A stretch of DNA of 64,000 bases from Oxytricha trifallax (taxonomy: Eukaryota > Ciliophora > Spirotrichea > Sporadotrichida > Oxytrichidae): positions 124,001 to 188,000 of the forward strand of contig ARYC01000179.1 of NCBI GenBank assembly GCA_000711775.1. The letters are read 5' to 3'. The notes below the pieces were generated by a model. It made no database searches and was not told the DNA's origin. It worked only from the letters and a program-made list of their open reading frames with translations. Positions 58,254 through 64,000 of this stretch are shown here, one piece after another; positions within the stretch are counted from its first letter, which is position 1, and each line of letters starts with the position of its first letter. A program made the position numbers and the translations under genes.

Positions 58254-60307
58254 ATGGACCCACAACTTGAAAGATTCATGGATGAGTGCTAAGATCAGCA
58301 TTTAGCCATCTACCGATATATGTATATGATTATTGAACTGGACAAGAAAAGAGCTGGTAAGTCGAACTATGAAAAAATTCTTTTAATGATAACATTTAAA
58401 AGAAGAGATATTACCAAAATAAGTTTGTCAAAAATAAATATTCTGACCAGATATAAACAAAAATGTCATGTTCGCTTTCTTTTTCTTTATTAATGAATTT
58501 ATAATCAGAAATCTAACGATAATATTATAGTGCTTGAAAAACAGATTGACTTTTTGAAGGCAGAACTACTTAACCCAAAACCCCTTTACGAATTAAGTTC
58601 CCAAGTATAGATTGACATTGAGAAACTTAAGTACATGAAGAAGTTGCAGTTAATACGTTAGTTGTATCAGCAACTTGAAGCTGTTGATGATGAGTGCATA
58701 CTTTTAGCTCAGAAAAATTTCAATTTGGCTTTTGCTGAGACTGTTAGGTGTGAAAAGAAAGCTAGAGAGTTACTTAGCAGCAGCACAGATCAAGTTTACA
58801 ACTAAGGTAAGTAAATTATTATAAAATAATGAGTAATAAAAATTCTAAAGATGGCAGTATGATTCAGGGTGGAAACAACGGAGGCAGTAAATAAAGAATT
58901 ATGGATCTAGACAGGAGGTTCAAAAAGCTCAAAACTATGCAGAGTTTAGTCATGAACTTCTACAAACCAGCTGGGCAGAATTAATCTGATCAAGCAGCCT
59001 GCAAAAACAACTAAGAAAGTTAAACTTTATTCTATGGATATTCTAACTCAAGTAATCCTATTCAAAATATTACTAAAAAATAAAATGAGGAGGAATTCAT
59101 ATAGGGAAGTGTTGAATAGAATTTGGTTTCCTCTACATTAGGTTTACAATAAATTCAAACTTCTAATTAAAGACCAATAAAATCAGAAAACTCTTTCAAT
59201 CAGCATGACAAATCACAATTCCTTCAGCCTATTTAAGAAGCTTTTGATGATGATGAATTCATGATAGATTCAAACAAAATGGCTTTGGTTCATCAAACCA
59301 ATGTGAATAAATCTATATATGATCAATAAGATTCGATGATTAAAGATAAGAAAATTGAAAACTACCAACAGTAAAACTCAGCAATTTTAAGCAATTAAAC
59401 TCCTCCTTCACATCAATACGTCCAAGAAAATCATTAATCTAAAAATGAGCAGTAAAATAAACTTTCTTTGAATGATGAAGATTTTACTGAGATAATGGAA
59501 GTGGATGAAGATTTTAGGGGAAGTCAGGACGATCATGTTATTCATAAATTAAGAAGCGAAGAAATATTGAGTAAATAGCAAGTGTAGAATTCTAACAAAA
59601 CTATCATTGATAGTGGCCCAAAAACAGATCAGATTAAATAAAGTTCAACCAATCAGTAATCTTCTCAAAACACTTTGATTAACTAGCCATATGGTGGCAA
59701 GGTACCCAGGTCCCATTAAACTTAAGCAAATAAATAATAGATATGTTTGAAAAATGAAGAGAAAGGTAATGAGGACTCTCAACCGATACCCTAAACTAAT
59801 ACAGTCGAATAAACATCTTTTCAAACTAAAATAACAATCACTGATCAATAAACAGTCTCAGCTCTGAAACCAGAATAACCTGTATAGTTAGTTTAGCAAG
59901 ACTAAAGCTACAATAATTTCATTTTGAAGCATGAACATAGTGCAAGTTATGGTAGCTACTAAGACTAGACTAAAGATAGTAGCATTGGCTCAGTAGCTAA
60001 GGAGTCAGTTTCAAAGCATGATTATCACCTTTAAGCTAAAGATATTTAATCTTCAGTTTCAAATTCTCCTAAGAAAGTAGCAAAACAACTACTTTTCGAT
60101 TTGCCTGAAGATAACCAAACTTAAATATGCTAAACTACCTCAAATGTGGGAGGCATTTGTGAGACAGTGAAGAGCAGAAAAAGGAGAAGGTCTAATATAT
60201 CTAGTTAAAATAGCAGGAACAGTAGTGCTTGTAGTGGAAGCAGTGATTACAGAGATAGCTTAAACTAGCAATAATATTGTGGATCATAGGATGTTGAAAT
60301 GGATTGA
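58254..60307 (+). CDS. ING-N-domain-like protein without a visible PHD finger
   Basis: ATG 58254 (MDPQLERFMDECQDQHLAIY). GT-AG introns lie at 58357-58530 (Ala to Val-Leu-Glu-Lys) and 58807-58850 (Gln to Asp-Gly-Ser). The first ~125 residues form two long helices (LAIYRYMYMIIELDKKR and QLYQQLEAVDDECILLAQKN) that resemble the N-terminal dimer domain of ING chromatin regulators. The rest is Ser/Gln/Asn-rich, with an acidic stretch (EIMEVDEDF) and a basic SRKRRRSN near 60180 that could be a nuclear signal. It ends at TGA 60305-60307. No C4HC3 PHD pattern is seen. The ING assignment is tentative. Confidence 0.55.
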
Positions 60308-60774
60308 GAAATTTTAGTTGAAAACAGCTAATTTGATTTGATTGAAACTATGATTAGAATTATTAAATGTCAATGAAGATATGTTAATTTATAACATGAA
60401 TGAAATACTTATTACTTACTTTAAGTTATGATTTGATAATGATTTATGATTTCAAAAATTGCTTTATAATAATTCTAGTCAAATTTATCTTGATTTCAAT
60501 ATAAATAATGATGTCTTCTTTAAGTTTGATAAAAGGAAATTTCTAACAAATTTACTGAATATAAGTTGATTATCAATGATTTAACTCATTAAATACCATT
60601 ATGAGCTTTGGCTAACTCAACCATAGATAATGGATTTTTGATTAAATTTCTCATAACTGATTTGAATTGTTCGAATTTAAAACTAGTAAGCATTTTTATA
60701 TATAATTAAAGAAATTACAGTAAAGAAAATAAGAGGTATCTCTTATAAACTTTAGCAATTAATATTTATATTGA
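60308..60774. other. AT-rich interval between convergent genes
   Basis: No coding block seen. The 3' end of the secreted-protein gene on the - strand lies somewhere at its right edge. Confidence 0.5.
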
Positions 60775-62440
60775 ATGGGCAACCTGCTGGTTGAGAAGCT
60801 TATACACTGCCTGAGTTTAGAGCATCTTTCCATTCTGGGTGCACAGCTACATCCTCTTCTGGATTTTGATGCTTGAAGAATAAGGTGGTGTCACCATACT
60901 TAACATAACAAATTATTTGGCTTATTTTTATGGTACAATATAAGGTATTTAATTTTTTCATAATTTTTACTTGCTTCTAGTTACTTCTGAAGTGGTGATG
61001 ATATCTCCAATCTATTTTAAAACTAAATTCATTCGATAATTATATCTATGATAAATAATGCTTATTTCATAATTATATTTAGTAAATGTGAACTCTGGGA
61101 GCACCGCTTTCCTTAACAGCCATCACTTTATACAAAGTGGTGCCAGCTGGAATATAAACTTTTTTTTATAGAGTAATTATTATAAGAATGGTTTCTAACT
61201 GCTCGGTAAAGTATTTAGTGTAGTCATCGGAAAACTTAGTTCTCAATTCATCAGGTGGGGAGAACACTAAAAGGTAGGGGAATTGGGGGTTCTCTATCAC
61301 GGTTCCGTCTGTATGGTTAAATCTAAATTTTATCTTTAATAATAACAAATGTTTATAAGTTTTTTAAAATGGTGCTTGGAAATATCTCCAGTTCCCATGT
61401 GGTAAACCTAAAGTATAATTATTGTAAGACTATAAATTTAAATAATCATAGTAAAAAGAAGTTTGGATGTATTCAGTAGCTGTTTTAAGCTTGGATTTCA
61501 GTGGTTCGGGAGGAATGGGAATACCGTTTTAGAAATCATTTATTTAAATAAGACAACTTTAATTCTTGAAAAATTGTAGAACTACCATTAAATTAATTTT
61601 CATTCTTGAAGAAATTCCATGAATCTTGATGTACAGTAACTTGATATTTGATTATATAATTTATATTTTTAAATAGTAACTGTTACAATATTTTTGCTTG
61701 GCTGGCCATCAACTAAGAACTTGAGCCCGAATCCTGGAGCTAAGTTTCCATTAGCTTGCTCAGCCTTGGTCTTGGTAGTATCTGGTTAAATTGCTGAAGA
61801 CATTCTAATGATTGCATTTATTTTTTTACATGCAAATTAATTGCATGTTCGCAACCAGTTTCGAAAATTCCGGTGTACCCTTCATTGTTCGCAACAGGCA
61901 CGAATTTAACTTGAGCTACAAATATTAACTTAATCTAATTGTTTTTATATCATTTTTATGCCTATTATTACGTACTGATTTACATAAAGTATTTAAAATG
62001 TGTAAATGACAAATAATTATAATAAATTTCTGTATAGATTTCAAAATATTATAATTAATTGAGCAACAGCACCAACAGAGTGAATGTACTTAACACGTTT
62101 GCCTAACCAGCTTGTAGGCATGGTGTCACTCTCATACTAAAGAGAAGGACGCATGTCTTCAACAAAGAGAGCAGCTATACCAGTTGCTCCATACCATCCA
62201 TTTGAGGTATTGTCAGCAGTCACTTGCTGCCAGATCAATGATTAATTAAAATTCGTAAAATTCTTAAGATGCTCATAAAAAAAATAATTTTCTCTTTGTA
62301 AAGTTTTAAATTTATGATTATTTCTCGGCAGCAGACTTGGTTTGGTAGTTGTCACCGTTAAGTTCCCAAGTTTCCTTAGCGGAGACTAATTAAGTTGCGG
62401 CAAAGGCGCAGATCATTAACTTGTAAGCCAAATTTCTCAT
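60775..62440 (-). CDS. Secreted protein, possibly catalase-like fold
   Basis: ATG 62440 (MRNLAYKLMICAFAATQLVS) is a clear signal peptide. Blocks run leftward: TADNTSNGWYGATGIAALF and WLGKRVKYIHSVGAVAKV (about 62230-62050), VKFVPVANNEGYTGIFETG (about 61910), NGNLAPGFGLKFLVDGQPS (about 61740), TVHQDSWNFF (about 61630), PIPPEPLKSKLKTATEYIQ (about 61510), GLPHGNWRYFQAPF (about 61395), NPQFPYLLVFSPPDELRTKF (about 61270), YIPAGTTLYKVMAVKESGAP (about 61130) and NPEEDVAVHPEWKDALNSG (about 60850). The order of a gas/turn motif followed by APGFGLKFL recalls catalase-related proteins, but no heme ligand was identified. The stop is unresolved, beyond Gly-Cys-Pro-Phe-Asn at about 60775. A paralogue fragment lies upstream on the same strand. 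Confidence 0.6.
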
Positions 62441-63331
62441 GATTTGGAATAATAAATGTAAAGAATGTATGCTATAAATGATTAATTTTTAATATTACCA
62501 CAATTATTATTGATTTTGGATATGATTTTAGTAATGAAATATATTATTATATAAATTTAATGCCTCTATTTAGGTAATATAATTTGGACTCATTTTAACT
62601 ATTTACTATTTTAGCTAATTTATTGATTAATGTTAAAATACTTATATTTTGTAAGACTTTCATTCTTTTATTGTGTATAATTTTACCATTATTGGAAATT
62701 TATAAAATCATATTTAGTTTTATTACTAAAAATAAGAAAAATTAAATTTTTTTAGTTTAATAATGCATTATAAAATTGATTTTATAATTAATCATTTTTA
62801 TGAGTGAGATTTTTAAAATAATAATTATTCAAATAAATCTATTCTTTCTAAATAAATATAATTAGCTTAATCATTTGAAAAAAGATGCAGCAGTTTCATG
62901 TATTGAAGTATTAGCACAAATAATAAAATATTATATTTATTATTATATGGTTTCGGAGATCAACACTGGGATTTAAGCCAACCAGATAGATATAAAGGAA
63001 AGATAAACGTATTATACAGTTTCATACCTTGTAATTTGAAATATCTATCTTATATAGTATTTTAATTGCTTCATGTCTCACACTAATCCGCTCTCTCTAG
63101 TTTTCTTTAAAATTAATTCCAATAAACTAGGCAAGATCCCTTTTTAGAAAAAACTTAATGTTTGGCTTGCTAATAAATAAAATATAAGTATCTAATGAAG
63201 TAAAATAAGATCTCGGAATTATGTGAGTTTGAATATATTTAAGTTTTTAGGATAAATTACTGTGATAATAACCTATTTCTAGGGAATATTTGTTATGATT
63301 AGTTAATCTTTCAATCATTGTAAGAAACTGC
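62441..63331. other. AT-rich interval with weak coding-like islands
   Basis: About 62950-63050 (+ frame GDQHWDLSQPDRYKGK) and about 63074-63196 (+ frame MSHTNPLSLVFFK, ending TGA) look somewhat coding. I could attach neither to a gene. Confidence 0.35.
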
Positions 63332-63456
63332 TCAGTGACCTAGAGCAACAGCCTTTGGCTCTTCAATGAATCCCTTGATCATGGCCTTGAGTTTGTGCAT
63401 GGGGCACTCACCACCTTGAACGGATTTCTTGTCGATTCTGAGGGCTTCTCTCCATT
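63332..63456 (-). CDS. C-terminal segment of a paralogue of the secreted protein, cut by TBE-3
   Basis: On the - strand the frame reads WREALRIDKKSVQGGECPMH and KLKAMIKGFIEEPKAVALGH, then TGA 63332-63334. It matches the end of the neighbouring gene (EWKDALNSGS...GCPFN), so the two are tandem paralogues. The rest of the gene should lie beyond the window on the far side of TBE-3. The coding sequence runs directly into the transposon at ATT 63454-63456. Confidence 0.75.
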
Positions 63457-64000
63457 CAAAACCCCAAAACCCCTTAATGAAGTTTATTAGTGCTTTGATA
63501 AGTAGGGTATAGTTGGGGTCTTAAAAGGGTTAGTAGAGAAAACGCAGGATATATGTGAATTTTAGAAATATTTTAAAAAATATTAGGTGAATTAATTCAA
63601 ACAAATTTTATCTGCTTGTCTTATTTGGATCTCTTTAATCTTGTTCTCTCTAGTTGCTCAAGTATTCCATATAATTATTGCCTAGGATAGGAGGGAGCTC
63701 TCACGATTATTATATATAGTATACTTTTTATTTCTTCGCAAATATTTTCTTACTTTATAAGCTTCTAGGCTAAACTTATTGATTATTTTTAATGCTTCGT
63801 CCCAAAGTAAGTTATGCTTTCCATATCTCTCTTTAATATAATAGCAGCAACTGTCCATACAACCCACTAAAGTGACTTTTAGTCTATTTCTATACAATTG
63901 GAAGTATCCCGGAGCTTCAAGAACCTTTGCTAATTTCACTATCTCTTATCTTAAGGCTCTATTAAAATCGATTACTACGAATTCTAAAGGGAAAAGATTT
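63457..64000 (-). mobile_element. TBE-3, left end only (continues beyond the window)
   Basis: It starts CAAAACCCCAAAACCCC and its first ~84 bp match the TBE-2 terminal repeat closely. It has the same orientation as TBE-2. ATT flanks it on the left, as at the other TBEs. Confidence 0.93.
63597..64000 (-). pseudogene. TBE-3 zinc-finger/kinase ORF, C-terminal part
   Basis: Contains FVVIDFNRALRQEIVKLAKV (64,000 leftward), EAPGYFQLYRN in place of the GTPGYFP motif, and the shared tail ending at TGA 63597-63599. The region between is disrupted relative to TBE-2, so this copy also looks decayed. The N-terminal zinc fingers lie outside the window. Confidence 0.8.

Noticed and set aside
1-64000. tRNA, rRNA, CRISPR, operons, ribosome binding sites and riboswitches
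   Set aside because: None was seen. The last four do not apply to a ciliate nuclear genome. A covariance-model scan would be needed to exclude small RNAs.

Overview
This window looks like germline (micronuclear) DNA of a stichotrich ciliate of the Oxytricha/Stylonychia type. The species is inferred; the cell type is read from the sequence. Four things support it. (1) Open frames run through TAA and TAG, read as Gln, and stop only at TGA. (2) Genes are cut into coding segments (MDSs) by short AT-rich inserts (IESs). Each insert is flanked by a short direct repeat (pointer), and removing the insert plus one pointer copy restores the frame. (3) Two complete and one truncated ~4 kb transposons end in C4A4 telomere-like repeats and carry the three gene types of TBE elements. 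(4) At least one gene is scrambled.

Layout: 1-2600 end of a low-complexity gene (+); 3.29-5.11 kb rhomboid-like pseudoprotease (-); 5.87-8.61 kb MAP kinase with a TGH activation motif (-); 9.66-11.7 kb MST/Hippo-type Ste20 kinase (+), for which all eight IESs were resolved; 12.1-13.46 kb element made of long inverted repeats; 13.47-23.17 and 24.18-31.27 kb tandem paralogues of a secreted YHYH-domain protein, each invaded by a TBE (TBE-1 and TBE-2, opposite orientations); 32.6-34.2 kb Gln-rich gene (+); 34.4-40.8 kb large coiled-coil gene (-); 41.2-43.7 kb coiled-coil gene (+); 43.9-49.3 kb Asn/Gln-rich gene (+); 49.4-52.5 kb MSH5 (+), with a stray kinase fragment inside one IES; 52.7-52.9 kb SH3 protein (-); 53.1-~55.9 kb unknown gene (+); 56.2-57.9 kb RPN7/PSMD6 proteasome subunit, scrambled with an inverted first segment; 58.3-60.3 kb ING-like protein (+); 60.8-62.4 kb secreted protein with weak catalase-like features (-); 63.3 kb to the end, the 3' segment of a paralogue of that gene, then the start of TBE-3.

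The genes do not form operons. Each would become, or share, its own nanochromosome after macronuclear development. The strongest result is RPN7: segments 2-5 lie in order on the + strand, segment 1 lies downstream on the - strand, and a 12-bp pointer in inverse orientation joins them. The five segments sum to 1005 nt, exactly 335 codons. All translations, pointers and family calls were made by eye, without alignment or database search. Segment edges not given as pointers are approximate.
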